Assembly (NCBI RefSeq): GCF_000316645.1
Contig: NC_019684.1
Coordinates: forward strand, 3,067,501 to 3,131,500
Reading direction: 5' to 3'
Source: Nostoc sp. PCC 7524
Lineage (GTDB): Bacteria; Cyanobacteriota; Cyanobacteriia; Cyanobacteriales; Nostocaceae
Length of the DNA: 64,000 bases
Shown here: one piece after another, positions 8,088 through 17,507 of the stretch
Numbering within the stretch: position 1 is the stretch's first letter
Layout of the letters: the number at the start of each line of letters is the position of its first letter
Translations under genes and position numbers: made by a program
The notes under the pieces: generated by a model
Told to the model about the DNA's origin: nothing
What the model saw: the letters and a program-made list of their open reading frames with translations, nothing else
The model's database searches: none

Positions 8088-10358
8088 ATGAAAATATTTT
8101 TAATTGCTAGTGAATGTCCCCCAATACCAGGTGGCATAGCTACGTATGTACAAAATGTTACAACAATGTTTGCTGATGCAGGGCATGAAATGACTGTATT
8201 TGCTCGTAATAATCAAGGTGGTATCGAGCAACGAGGAAATCTGAAATTTATTAAAATACCTCCAAAAGATGTTCACTTAATAGCCTCTACAAATATATCC
8301 CCACTTTCAGAAAAGCATCCTGCTTTTCCATACAATGTTATGGGTTATTGGGCTGCACTGAGTTATCAGTTAGCAGAGGAAGTCATTAGTTACATTCGTA
8401 GTCATGGGAAACCAGATGTTATTGAGAGTGAAGACTTCAGCGGTATTGCATATTTCCTAATTCAGAGAAAATTATTAGGTAGCCCTGAATTACAAGGAGT
8501 ACCAATCGTATTAACATTGCACAGTTGCCAATATATGCTATACCCAGCAGATAAGATGCCTAGCTATCAACTATCTGACTATTGGGTAGGACGTATGGAA
8601 AAATTCTGCACTTTAGCTGCTGATGGTATTATTGCCCCAACTCACTACATCGCAAAACAAGCAACAGATGCTTTGGGTACTGATTTAGATATTGACATTA
8701 TTCCATTACCAGCACCGAAAACTTTATTAGATGAAACTCAATACCCTAAATCAAATCCTACACCTAGAGATATTGTTTATTTTGGCAGATTAGAAGTAAG
8801 AAAAGGTGTCATACCTTTATTTGAAGCTTGTAGTCATTTATGGGATGCTGGTATTGATTTTAAATTAACAGCTATTGGTGGCGACACTTGGTATCACTTA
8901 CAGGGTTGCCATGTCAAAGAATATCTTAGGGATAAATATTCCGCATATATAAATAATGGTCGCTTAATTATCTCGCCTCCCCTCAAACAAACTGAACTTT
9001 ATGAACGGATATCTAAAGCATGGTGTGTAGTTATTCCTTCACTGTGGGAAAATTTTCCTAACACTTGCCTAGAGTCCATGCTGCTAGGAAAACTTATACT
9101 AGCATCTTCTGATGTTGGTCATGTAGAGATGCTTCAACATTCAGACAGACAAGGTGGGTTTATTTTTGATTGGAAACAGCCAGAAGATTTTGGCATAAAA
9201 TTACAACATATTTTAAATTTATCTATTGCAGAAAATTTAGAAATTGGGCAAAAAGCTCGTGCTTTAATAAGTGACATTTCTGGATATAAGAATGTATTAA
9301 ATCAACGGGTTCAACACTTTGAAAAAGTTATTAAAGCTTCTTATATTAAAGATAAAAATATTTTTCCTTCGTTAAATTATCCTCCACATGGAAAGGTAGC
9401 TTATCCCAAATTTCTGTCTGTGGAAGATAGAGAAAAAGGTATAGTATCTGTTTGTATACCTTTTTATAATCACGGCGCATATATTAGAGATACGTTAAAT
9501 TCTGTATATGCGTCTGATTATTCTAACTTAGAAGTAATCATTTTCAATGATGGTAGTACAGATAGCTCTAGTCTCAAGGTACTAGCTGAAGTTGAAAAAG
9601 AGTATAGCGATCTCACAGTTATTCATAGCCATAATCAAGGTGTCGCCACGGCAAGAAATAAAATGGCCGAAATAGCTAGGGGAGAATACATAGCATTTCT
9701 TGATTCAGATGACAAAATATCTCCTAGCTTTTATTCACAAGCTGTAAAAGTTTTGAATCAGTATGAAAATGTTGGTTTTGTCGCTTCTTGGATTAAAGAG
9801 TTTGGTGATTCGCAAAAAGTTTGGGTTGCATGGAATACAGAATTTCCATACTTACTTTGTCATAACACTCTTGGTGTTTGTACTGTAGTCCGGAAGGGTG
9901 CTTACATAGCATCTGGGGGTATGAAGCCGTTATTAGCTGAAAATTTAGAAGATTATGAGTGTTGGATCAGCATTTGTGAACAAGGTTGGCTAGGTGTAGT
10001 AATTCCAGACCTTCACTATTTTTATCGCATTCGTTCAGATTCTCGATTGAGAAATAGTAATCGCGATCAACTACTTTATCTTTATGAAGTAATTGCTGCT
10101 TTACACCCAAATTTGTATCGTGAATATGGAGAAGAAATTTACCATCTATTAAATCAAAATGGTGCATCCTGGTTATGGGATAATCCTTCAATGAAAGTGG
10201 GAGGAGTTAATACAGATATGACAGGTATGGAAATATTGTCTCTAGTTGTCAATAAGTTGAAAAGGGTTTATGGTGATGGGGGTTTATCTTTAATATCAAA
10301 CAGATTATTGAGAGTTACAAAATCATGGCTATTTAGCAAAATATCAGATCAGAAGTGA
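8088..10358 (+). CDS. Bifunctional GT4-GT2 glycosyltransferase
   Basis: A 756-residue fusion with the reverse domain order of its neighbour. Residues 1-420 are GT4: the N-terminus MKIFLIASECPPIPGGIATY is typical of the first Rossmann domain, and the donor site reads SLWENFPNTCLESMLLGKLI. Residues about 445-690 are GT2: VSVCIPFYNHGAYIRDTL, VIIFNDGSTDSS and IAFLDSDDKIS, followed by an EDYECWI acceptor motif. It starts 25 bp after the previous stop and ends 7 bp before the next gene, so it is in the same operon. Confidence 0.88.
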   Translation: MKIFLIASECPPIPGGIATYVQNVTTMFADAGHEMTVFARNNQGGIEQRGNLKFIKIPPKDVHLIASTNISPLSEKHPAFPYNVMGYWAALSYQLAEEVISYIRSHGKPDVIESEDFSGIAYFLIQRKLLGSPELQGVPIVLTLHSCQYMLYPADKMPSYQLSDYWVGRMEKFCTLAADGIIAPTHYIAKQATDALGTDLDIDIIPLPAPKTLLDETQYPKSNPTPRDIVYFGRLEVRKGVIPLFEACSHLWDAGIDFKLTAIGGDTWYHLQGCHVKEYLRDKYSAYINNGRLIISPPLKQTELYERISKAWCVVIPSLWENFPNTCLESMLLGKLILASSDVGHVEMLQHSDRQGGFIFDWKQPEDFGIKLQHILNLSIAENLEIGQKARALISDISGYKNVLNQRVQHFEKVIKASYIKDKNIFPSLNYPPHGKVAYPKFLSVEDREKGIVSVCIPFYNHGAYIRDTLNSVYASDYSNLEVIIFNDGSTDSSSLKVLAEVEKEYSDLTVIHSHNQGVATARNKMAEIARGEYIAFLDSDDKISPSFYSQAVKVLNQYENVGFVASWIKEFGDSQKVWVAWNTEFPYLLCHNTLGVCTVVRKGAYIASGGMKPLLAENLEDYECWISICEQGWLGVVIPDLHYFYRIRSDSRLRNSNRDQLLYLYEVIAALHPNLYREYGEEIYHLLNQNGASWLWDNPSMKVGGVNTDMTGMEILSLVVNKLKRVYGDGGLSLISNRLLRVTKSWLFSKISDQK

Positions 10359-10365
10359 GTATTTT

Positions 10366-11310
10366 GTGTTATCTTATTCTATCTCTATTGTTATCTGTAC
10401 TGTTGATAGATGTCATTCTTTACGCAATACTTTAAATTCTATTGCTGAATGGCAATCCTCTTTCTCAGAATTAATTGTTGTTCATGGACCTTCGCAAGAT
10501 GAAACTAACGATTTACTGCAAGAATATGAACATTTAATTGATAAAGTTATCGTTACTGCTAGCAAAAATGTTAGTGTAGCTAGGAATTTAGGCTTAAAAG
10601 AGGCAACTCAAGATATTGTTATGTATCTTGATGATGATGTTATACCACCTCAAGATTGGCTAGAAACACATTTAAGTTTTTACAAATTATATGGTCAAAA
10701 GTGTGGCTGTGTCGCAGGGGATGTTAGGGATAAAACTAAACCTGATGCACCTTTACAATTTTCTAGAGGAGTTAACAGTTTACTTAGTGAATCTAAGCCG
10801 ATTTTATCTGAGGATACTGCTACAAAATATTTATCTAGTCCGTATTGGTTCAGTGCAGTCATGGGAGCAAATGCATCTTATAGAAGAGATGCTTTATTAA
10901 AGATTGGTGGATTTGATGAATTTTTTGAATATTTTTTAGAAGAAACTGATGTTTGTCTAAGACTTATTCAATCAGGATATAAAGTTTATTATACAGAAAA
11001 TACTGTAGATCATTATCCTGCACAAAGCCATAATCGCCAAGACCAAAAACATCTTACTTGTTGGTATTCACTGGGCAAGAATACTACTTATTTTGCCTTA
11101 AAACACGCTTTCCACAAAATTCCATTTCCTATTTTAATTACACGTCTTTATCTACTACTAAATTATCGTTGCTTTTTAAGAATTATACGCCTCAAATTTA
11201 TTTATAATCTTTCTAATAAGCTTATATTAAAGTATTTGCAGGAGTCTATAGAAGGTATTCGTGTAGGCTGGACTGCTGGTTTTGCTTTGCATAAAGTAAA
11301 TAGCAACTAA
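10366..11310 (+). CDS. GT2 glycosyltransferase
   Basis: A 314-residue protein with a GTG start, since no in-frame ATG fits the domain edge. The N-terminal sequence SYSISIVICTVDRCHSLRNT is the first strand and helix of a GT-A fold, VARNLGLKEA is the ARN donor motif and MYLDDDVIPP is the metal-binding DDD. EETDVCLRLIQSG supplies the ED acceptor-site pair. The last 60 residues are rich in arginine and leucine and may touch the membrane. It lies 7 bp after the previous gene and 10 bp before the next. Confidence 0.85.
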   Translation: MLSYSISIVICTVDRCHSLRNTLNSIAEWQSSFSELIVVHGPSQDETNDLLQEYEHLIDKVIVTASKNVSVARNLGLKEATQDIVMYLDDDVIPPQDWLETHLSFYKLYGQKCGCVAGDVRDKTKPDAPLQFSRGVNSLLSESKPILSEDTATKYLSSPYWFSAVMGANASYRRDALLKIGGFDEFFEYFLEETDVCLRLIQSGYKVYYTENTVDHYPAQSHNRQDQKHLTCWYSLGKNTTYFALKHAFHKIPFPILITRLYLLLNYRCFLRIIRLKFIYNLSNKLILKYLQESIEGIRVGWTAGFALHKVNSN

Positions 11311-11320
11311 ATTTGATATT

Positions 11321-12391
11321 GTGTCTCAGAAATTCCTGATTAATTTTTCATTTCTACTCACTAAGCCTACAGGTACAACTACTTATGCACTGAACCTACT
11401 ACCTTACTTGCAGCAGCTTCAGCCTACACTATTAGCGGCACAGTCCTGTACTAATTACAACTGCTATCCAACACCTCCTGAGCAAACAGCAGAACAAGGA
11501 ATTAAAGGCCATGTTCGACGCTTAGTTTGGACTCAATTTCAACTACCGCGAATATATACACAGATCAAAACAAAGCTTTTATTTTCCCCAATTCCAGAAG
11601 CACCTTTATATAGCAATTGCCGTTATGTTGTCATGTTTCATGACTTAATACCGTTGCGTTTTCCCAAACGCTTCTCGCCTATCACACCCTACTATCGGTA
11701 CTACGTTCCTCAAGTGCTGAAACAGGCGCAACACATCATCTGCAATTCTCAGGCTACAGCTAGGGACATGATCGAATTTTACCAAGTCCCAGCCAACAAA
11801 ATTACCCCCATTCCCTTAGCACACGATCGCACTCACTTCCGCTATCTCAATTTACCAACTGGCAACTATTTTCTCTACATTGGTAGACAAGATACTTATA
11901 AAAATCTACATCGCCTCATCGCCGCCTTTGCTGCGCTACCCAATAACGACTATGAACTATGGCTAGCAGGCCCCACTGACAAGCGTTATACCCCGCTTCT
12001 ACAAACACAGATTGAGGAACTGGGTATAACTCACCGAGTCAAGTTCCTCAATTATGTAGCGTATAGTGAATTACCTACCATTATTAATCAAGCGATCGCA
12101 CTTGTCTTTCCTAGTCTGTGGGAAGGCTTTGGTTTCCCTGTATTAGAAGCAATGGCTTGCGGTACACCAGTCATCACTTCTAATCTCTCCTCACTTCCAG
12201 AAGTTGCTGGTGATGCAGCCATTTTAATTAATCCCTACAACACAGCAGAAATCACTGATGCAATGCAAATGGTAGCTAATGATATTAAATTGCGATCGCA
12301 GATTTCAACCCAAGGTATCATCAGAGCAAATCAATTTAGTTGGGACAAAACAGGAGAAACTACCGTTGACGTTTTATTACGCTTTTTGTAA
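11321..12391 (+). CDS. GT4 glycosyltransferase
   Basis: A 356-residue GT-B protein with a GTG start. The VMFHDLIPLRFPKRF stretch and NYFLYIGRQDTYKNLHRLI at the start of the second Rossmann domain are typical of mannosyl- or rhamnosyl-type GT4 enzymes. The donor-site motif is SLWEGFGFPVLEAMACGTPV, with the two glutamates of the EX7E signature. It is the last glycosyltransferase before the dTDP-rhamnose genes, which makes a deoxysugar donor possible but unproven. Confidence 0.88.
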   Translation: MSQKFLINFSFLLTKPTGTTTYALNLLPYLQQLQPTLLAAQSCTNYNCYPTPPEQTAEQGIKGHVRRLVWTQFQLPRIYTQIKTKLLFSPIPEAPLYSNCRYVVMFHDLIPLRFPKRFSPITPYYRYYVPQVLKQAQHIICNSQATARDMIEFYQVPANKITPIPLAHDRTHFRYLNLPTGNYFLYIGRQDTYKNLHRLIAAFAALPNNDYELWLAGPTDKRYTPLLQTQIEELGITHRVKFLNYVAYSELPTIINQAIALVFPSLWEGFGFPVLEAMACGTPVITSNLSSLPEVAGDAAILINPYNTAEITDAMQMVANDIKLRSQISTQGIIRANQFSWDKTGETTVDVLLRFL

Positions 12392-12488
12392 AAGTATCTG
12401 ACGATGCAGTGAGAAGTTTAACCTTTGTTGCTGTAAACTACCAAATTTACAATCGCCAGATTTACAAAGCATAAATGAAAATATTCCC

Positions 12489-13034
12489 ATGAACATCATC
12501 CCAACGCCCATCCTCGATGTTCTCCTCATCGAACCGCAAATATTTCAAGATGATCGCGGTTTTTTCTTTGAATCCTACAATTACCAAAAATTCACGGATA
12601 AACTAGGTATTACAGCTAACTTTGTTCAAGATAACCACTCTTGTTCAAACAAAAATGTCCTGCGTGGACTGCACTACCAAATCATTCAACCCCAAGGTAA
12701 ACTTATTCGTACTGTCGTCGGTACTATCTTTGACGTAGCTGTAGACTTGAGAAAAAGTTCTCCCACCTTCGGACAATGGGTGGGTTATGAACTCAGTACC
12801 GAGAACAAACAGCAAATGTGGATACCTCCAGGTTTTGCTCACGGGTTTCTCGTACTTTCCGAAACAGCAGAGGTTATTTACAAAACTACAGATTACTATA
12901 CGCCTCAAGGCGATCGCACTATTCTATGGAATGATCCTGATTTAGCTATAGATTGGCCTCTCAAAGTACCACCAATACTATCAGCTAAAGATAGCAACGG
13001 TCAGGCATTTAAAAGCGCAGAAGTCTATGGGTAA
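12489..13034 (+). CDS. rfbC: dTDP-4-dehydrorhamnose 3,5-epimerase
   Basis: A 181-residue cupin-fold protein. DRGFFFESYN, the catalytic-histidine segment LRGLHYQ, FDVAVDLRKSSPTFGQW and IPPGFAHGFLVLSE are the standard RmlC motifs. The enzyme epimerises C3 and C5 of dTDP-4-keto-6-deoxyglucose on the way to dTDP-L-rhamnose. The last 8 bases overlap the next gene, the reductase, so translation is coupled. Confidence 0.95.
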   Translation: MNIIPTPILDVLLIEPQIFQDDRGFFFESYNYQKFTDKLGITANFVQDNHSCSNKNVLRGLHYQIIQPQGKLIRTVVGTIFDVAVDLRKSSPTFGQWVGYELSTENKQQMWIPPGFAHGFLVLSETAEVIYKTTDYYTPQGDRTILWNDPDLAIDWPLKVPPILSAKDSNGQAFKSAEVYG

Positions 13035-13920
13035 ATCAATCTTACTACTGGGTAGCAACGGTCAAGTAGGTCAAGAAATCCAACAACTCCTCTCACCACA
13101 TCACAAAATTATCCCAGTTGCGCGCCCCACTGTAGACTTGACTCAACCCGAAAACCTGCGTCCAATTATCAGAGACACTCAACCACAAATCATTATTAAC
13201 GCCGCCGCTTACACTGCTGTCGATAAAGCCGAAACCGAACCAGAACTAGCCACAACCATCAATGCTACAGCACCTCAAATTATCGCGGAAGAAAGTCAAA
13301 AACTCGGCTCGTTTTTAATTCACCTTTCTACAGATTATGTATTTGATGGTCAACAAAGTCACCCATATCAAGAAACTGATACCACTAACCCATTAAATGT
13401 TTACGGTAAAACCAAACTAGCCGGAGAAATAGCAATTGGGCAAACTCACCCTGATCACATTATTCTCCGCACAGCTTGGGTTTATGGCAGTTTTGGGAAA
13501 AGTAACTTTGTCAAAACTATGCTGCGACTGGGTAAAGAACGCCAAGAAATCCGTGTAGTCGCAGATCAAATTGGTAGTCCTACCTGGGCGCAAGATATTG
13601 CTGACGTAATCGCTCAAATCATACCCCAGCTAAAACCAGAAATTGCTGGCACTTACCACTATACCAACAGTGGTGTTATTAGCTGGTACGACTTTGCTGT
13701 TGCCATTTTGGAGGAATCCCGACAGCTAGGCTTTCCTCTCACAGTCCACAACATTGTCCCTATAACCACTGCTGAATATCCGACCTTAGCCCGTCGCCCG
13801 GCTTATCCTGTTCTGGCTTGTAGGAAAATATCACAAATTATAGGGAATTATCCACCCCATTGGCGACAAAGACTAAGACTAATGCTCAAAGACTGGCTCT
13901 CTAAATCTTCATCATTATGA
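13027..13920 (+). CDS. rfbD: dTDP-4-dehydrorhamnose reductase
   Basis: A 297-residue extended short-chain dehydrogenase. The N-terminal ILLLGSNGQVGQEI is the dinucleotide-binding GxxGxxG motif, STDYVFDG and the YGKTKLAGE segment give the YxxxK catalytic pair, and RTAWVYGSFGKSNFV is characteristic of RmlD. It catalyses the last step of dTDP-L-rhamnose synthesis with NADPH. It overlaps rfbC by 8 bp and the following gene by 4 bp (ATGA). Confidence 0.95.
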   Translation: MGKSILLLGSNGQVGQEIQQLLSPHHKIIPVARPTVDLTQPENLRPIIRDTQPQIIINAAAYTAVDKAETEPELATTINATAPQIIAEESQKLGSFLIHLSTDYVFDGQQSHPYQETDTTNPLNVYGKTKLAGEIAIGQTHPDHIILRTAWVYGSFGKSNFVKTMLRLGKERQEIRVVADQIGSPTWAQDIADVIAQIIPQLKPEIAGTYHYTNSGVISWYDFAVAILEESRQLGFPLTVHNIVPITTAEYPTLARRPAYPVLACRKISQIIGNYPPHWRQRLRLMLKDWLSKSSSL

Positions 13921-14993
13921 AAGCACTAATTCTCTCCGGCGGTAAAGGTACACGTCTGCGTCCACTCACCTATACAGGCGCAAAACAACTTGTTCCAGTT
14001 GCTAATAAACCAATTTTGTGGTACGGCATAGAGGAAATGGTCGCTGCTGGAATCACTGATATTGGTATCGTGATTAGCCCAGAAACAGGGACAGAAGTAA
14101 AAAATCAAACTGGAGATGGCAACCTTTTTGGAGCTAAAATCACATATATCTTACAAGATGAGCCGGCTGGACTAGCTCATGCTGTCAAAGTTGCCCGTCC
14201 TTTTTTGACAGATTCACCCTTTATTATGTATCTAGGTGATAACCTGATTCAACAAGGTGATTTAAAAAACTTTCTGCAAAAATTTACCCAACAACAACCA
14301 GATGCTTTAATTCTTTTACATGAGGTTGTCAATCCTACTGCCTTTGGTGTGGCTAAAGTAGATGATACGGGACGGGTATTACAATTGATTGAAAAGCCTA
14401 AAGTTCCCCCGTCAAATTTAGCATTAGTGGGTGTTTATTTCTTTTCACCTATTATTCATGATGCGATATCTCTAATTCAACCTTCAAACCGAGGTGAGTT
14501 AGAAATTACCGATGCTATTCAAAGTTTAATAGATCAGCAAAAACAAGTTTTAGCTTGTAACTTAGATGGTTGGTGGCTAGACACTGGTAAAAAAGATGAT
14601 TTATTAGAAGCTAACCGGATAATTCTTGATACCTATTTGACTCCATCTAATGTAGGCGAAGTTGATGCCAAAAGTCAGATTATTGGAAGAGTCCAAATTG
14701 GTGCTAATTCTAAAATTATCAATTGTACAATTCGCGGTCCAGTGGTTATTGGCAGCAATTGTTATTTAGAAAATTGCTTCATTGGCCCTTATAGTAGCAT
14801 TGCTCATAATACAACCCTGATTGATACGGATTTAGAACACAGCGTTATTTTAGAAGGTGCTAAAATTGTCGGAATTAATCAGCGTATTATTGATAGCGTC
14901 ATTGGTCAACGGGCAGAATTAACCATCGCCCCCCGTCGTCCTAAAGCTTTAAGATTTTTGATTGGTGATGATTGCCAAATTGAACTGACATGA
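13917..14993 (+). CDS. rfbA: Glucose-1-phosphate thymidylyltransferase, long form
   Basis: A 358-residue nucleotidyltransferase. The N-terminus has the ALILSGGKGTRLRPLTYTGA pyrophosphorylase signature and the PVANKPILWYGIEEM segment. After residue 240 come hexapeptide-type repeats (IIGRVQIGANSKI, IRGPVVIGSNCYLENCFIGP), a left-handed beta helix. This matches the long RmlA form, about 65 residues longer than classical RmlA, often found in actinobacterial and cyanobacterial sugar clusters. It makes dTDP-glucose. The dehydratase step (rfbB) is not encoded in this window. Confidence 0.9.
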   Translation: MKALILSGGKGTRLRPLTYTGAKQLVPVANKPILWYGIEEMVAAGITDIGIVISPETGTEVKNQTGDGNLFGAKITYILQDEPAGLAHAVKVARPFLTDSPFIMYLGDNLIQQGDLKNFLQKFTQQQPDALILLHEVVNPTAFGVAKVDDTGRVLQLIEKPKVPPSNLALVGVYFFSPIIHDAISLIQPSNRGELEITDAIQSLIDQQKQVLACNLDGWWLDTGKKDDLLEANRIILDTYLTPSNVGEVDAKSQIIGRVQIGANSKIINCTIRGPVVIGSNCYLENCFIGPYSSIAHNTTLIDTDLEHSVILEGAKIVGINQRIIDSVIGQRAELTIAPRRPKALRFLIGDDCQIELT

Positions 14994-15040
14994 TTGAATT
15001 TTTAGCAGTTAACTATTTTTCTAGCAATCTCTTATAGCAG

Positions 15041-15089
15041 GTGACAGGTGACAGGTGACAGGTGACAGGTGACAGGTGACAGGTGACAG
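15041..15089 (+). repeat. Seven tandem copies of GTGACAG
   Basis: Seven perfect heptamers in a row between convergent genes. Such short tandem repeats are characteristic of filamentous cyanobacterial genomes. The complementary version (CTGTCAC, four copies) lies at 22760-22787. Confidence 0.97.
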
Positions 15090-15248
15090 GTTGAAAAGCC
15101 TCTGATGGTAATGGTTTTATGATTCCCTGATGTCCTAAACTCATTACCTACAGCTATAATTGTCAAATTATTAATCAAGCGATCGCACTTGATTTTTAAG
15201 AAAATTTAGTGATACAAGTATTAAAATCACAATCAAAATAAAAAACTA

Positions 15249-15301
15249 GCGATGAAGAATAAGTTTCAACTGTTGTTAAAAACAACCAAATTCTTCATCG
15301 C
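15249..15301 (+). terminator. Inverted repeat, candidate terminator of the rfb operon
   Basis: GCGATGAAGAAT at 15249-15260 pairs perfectly with ATTCTTCATCGC at 15290-15301. An inner GTTGTT/AACAAC pair could extend the stem. There is no T-run, and it lies about 255 bp after rfbA, so a terminator role is only plausible. Confidence 0.4.
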
Positions 15302-15333
15302 CAGATTTATGAATCTATCAATATTTATTAACT

Positions 15334-15370
15334 AATTCAAAATCCAAAATGATTTTTTGGATTTTGAATT
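15334..15370 (-). terminator. Perfect 16-bp-arm hairpin directly after pyk
   Basis: AATTCAAAATCCAAAA (15334-15349) and its exact reverse complement (15355-15370) enclose a 5-base loop. It begins one base past the pyk stop on the reverse strand. The sequence resembles the AATTCAAAATTC-type spacers common in this genome group, so it may be a repeat that also ends transcription. Confidence 0.55.
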
Positions 15371-15371
15371 G

Positions 15372-17141
15372 TTACGGTGTTCCCACTGCCCCAGAGTAAA
15401 CTATACCCCGTTGCAAATCCATAGTGAGAATCGCCCCATCACGAATGACTTGGGTAGCTTGCTTCACACCCACAATCACAGGTACACCTAAGCGTAAACC
15501 AATCACAGCTGCGTGACTCGTCAAACTTTCATCTTCTGTAATAATCCCGCCAGCTTTGCGAATTGCGTCCACATAATCTGCACCAGTGCGAGAAGCAACT
15601 AAAATATCGCCAGGGTTAAAGTTACTCGCATCCATTCCGGTGTGAGCTACCCTAGCACGACCACTGATTGAACCTTGTCCCAGTCCAATACCCTGGCCGA
15701 GTATAGCTGTCACCACCTCAACTTTAATTAAATCCGTTGAGCCGGAAACCCCTTGGAGTGTACCGGCTGTCATCACCACCAAATCACCTTCAAACAGCAA
15801 TTTATGCTCCTGTGCCACATTAATCGCAGCTTGGAAGGTTTGACCAGTGGAAGGTAATTCTAATACTAACAACGGCTTAACTCCCCATACCATCTGTAGC
15901 TGTCGCGCTACATTGACATGAGGTGTCACTGCCAAAATGGGTGTGTGAGGACGGAATTTCGACACGTTGCGAGCTGTCGCCCCAGTTTGGGTTAAGGTCA
16001 TAATTGCTGCTGCTCCCAATTGTTCAGCAATTTGCCCTACAGCTTGGCTAATGGCATTGGGAATAGAACGGCGATTATCTCGCAGTTGCCGTAGTTTGCT
16101 GGCGTTGGCTTCTTCCTCCTCTATACGTTCGGCAATACGTGCCATTGTCGCCACTGCTTCCACAGGGTAGCTACCTACAGCCGTTTCATTGGAAAGCATC
16201 ACCGCGTCTGTACCATCTAAAATGGCGTTGGCTACATCTGACACTTCCGCACGAGTGGGACGGGGGTTACTCACCATGCTGTCTAGCATTTGGGTAGCGG
16301 TGATGATGGGAATCCCCAAACGGTTGGCTGTGGCAATTAGCCGTTTTTGGAGTACGGGTACATCTTCTGCTGGTAGTTCTACCCCTAAGTCACCTCTCGC
16401 CACCATTACGCCATCGCATAAAGCTAGAACTGCTTCCATTTGTTCAATAGCTTCATGTTTTTCAATCTTGGCAACTACTGGGACTTGCTTACCGGTGCTG
16501 GAAATGAGTTCTTTAATTTCGATGATGTCTTGGGGGTTGCGGACAAAGGACAATGCTACCCAATCTACACCCTGGTCTAGACCGAACATCAGATCCTCTC
16601 GGTCTTTGTCGGTCATGGCTTTAATCGAAAGGTACACCCCAGGAAAGTTTACGCCTTTATTATTAGATAACTTACCAGCAACCGTCACACGGCAATGTAA
16701 ATCACCTTTCTCACGGTTGATCTCCTCCACTACCATTTCTACACGGCCATCATCGAGGAGGATTTTTGCACCTACAGGGACTTCTTCTGCCAAATAATCG
16801 TAGGTGACACAGCTAATTTCTTGGGTACCGACAACTGGGCGATTTGTCAAGGTGAAGCGATCGCCTTTAGCTAAAACTATAGACCCGTTTTCAAACTTTC
16901 CTAAACGAATTTTTGGCCCTTGCAAATCTTGGAGAATTGCCACTGGCTGATTGAGTTCAAAAGCAGTTTGCCGAATTAAGCGAATATTACGCTGATGGTC
17001 GGCATGGGAGCCGTGGGAGAAGTTGAGCCGCAGCGTTGTTGCACCCGCTTCAATAATTGCTTTTAGCATTTCTGGGCTGCTAGTGGCGGGGCCGATTGTC
17101 GCGACAATTTTTGTCCGGCGTACAGAATCTCTTAATTGCAT
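15372..17141 (-). CDS. pyk: Pyruvate kinase with C-terminal phosphohistidine-type domain
   Basis: A 589-residue protein. TKIVATIGPATSSPEML and LRLNFSHGSHADH start the TIM barrel, VMVARGDLGVEL and the MLDSMVSNPRPTRAEVSDVA signature carry the metal and substrate residues, and the allosteric domain follows to about residue 475. The last 110 residues add a PEP-utilising swivelling domain: GRARVAHTG, ILVASRTGADYVDAI and the TSHAAVIGLRLGVPVIVG motif whose histidine is phosphorylated in PPDK and PEP synthase. This extra domain is known in cyanobacterial and Bacillus pyruvate kinases; its role there is regulatory or structural. The enzyme makes pyruvate and ATP from PEP and ADP. Confidence 0.96.
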   Translation of the reverse strand: MQLRDSVRRTKIVATIGPATSSPEMLKAIIEAGATTLRLNFSHGSHADHQRNIRLIRQTAFELNQPVAILQDLQGPKIRLGKFENGSIVLAKGDRFTLTNRPVVGTQEISCVTYDYLAEEVPVGAKILLDDGRVEMVVEEINREKGDLHCRVTVAGKLSNNKGVNFPGVYLSIKAMTDKDREDLMFGLDQGVDWVALSFVRNPQDIIEIKELISSTGKQVPVVAKIEKHEAIEQMEAVLALCDGVMVARGDLGVELPAEDVPVLQKRLIATANRLGIPIITATQMLDSMVSNPRPTRAEVSDVANAILDGTDAVMLSNETAVGSYPVEAVATMARIAERIEEEEANASKLRQLRDNRRSIPNAISQAVGQIAEQLGAAAIMTLTQTGATARNVSKFRPHTPILAVTPHVNVARQLQMVWGVKPLLVLELPSTGQTFQAAINVAQEHKLLFEGDLVVMTAGTLQGVSGSTDLIKVEVVTAILGQGIGLGQGSISGRARVAHTGMDASNFNPGDILVASRTGADYVDAIRKAGGIITEDESLTSHAAVIGLRLGVPVIVGVKQATQVIRDGAILTMDLQRGIVYSGAVGTP

Positions 17142-17507
17142 AGGGGCTGATTCTAGGGAGCTATTTAGTGAGTCATAGTAAATTGAGGAGCGTTTAATTT
17201 TCAGTCACTACTATATCCGTGACTTAAACAACGCCAGAGGTAGGGGAACTGTGACACAGAGTAGATATCGTACACCAATCTGGGTTCCATCCTCCCTCAG
17301 TGAGAGATTTTTACATCAAGATTATTCCTTAAGCGGATAGCACACCCTAATCAGCAAATCATGGAGTCTTGTCTGGAATCATAGCGTTATTCATCTACTA
17401 ATCGACAAAGATATAGATAAATCTTGCTATGGAAATCCTTACAAAAGTTTATTATTCACTAATCTTTGTCGTATATTCGTAATTATTTGATCAAAAAGGA
17501 GATATTA
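17142..17507. other. Divergent promoter region between pyk and crtR
   Basis: No gene is visible. An inverted repeat with 10-bp perfect arms, CGACAAAGAT at 17403-17412 and ATCTTTGTCG at 17462-17471, ends about 36 bp upstream of the crtR start. It could be an operator or the base of a 5' leader structure. An AAAAGGAGAT ribosome site lies at 17494-17503. Confidence 0.5.

Larger units (their letters stand above)
14994..15371. other. Gene-free stretch between the rfb genes and pyk
   Basis: No coding frame stands out. It holds a 7-bp tandem repeat (15041-15089), a 12-bp inverted repeat (15249-15301) and a 16-bp-arm hairpin touching the pyk stop codon. The two genes converge here, so these are probably two terminators plus repeat material. 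Confidence 0.7.

Noticed and set aside
15041..15089. Possible CRISPR-like array
   Set aside because: The units are contiguous heptamers with no spacers, as are the arrays at 22760 and 62299. No cas genes are present.
16189..16797. 202-codon plus-strand frame inside pyk
   Set aside because: It is antisense to a well-conserved enzyme; serine- and arginine-rich composition is typical of shadow frames.
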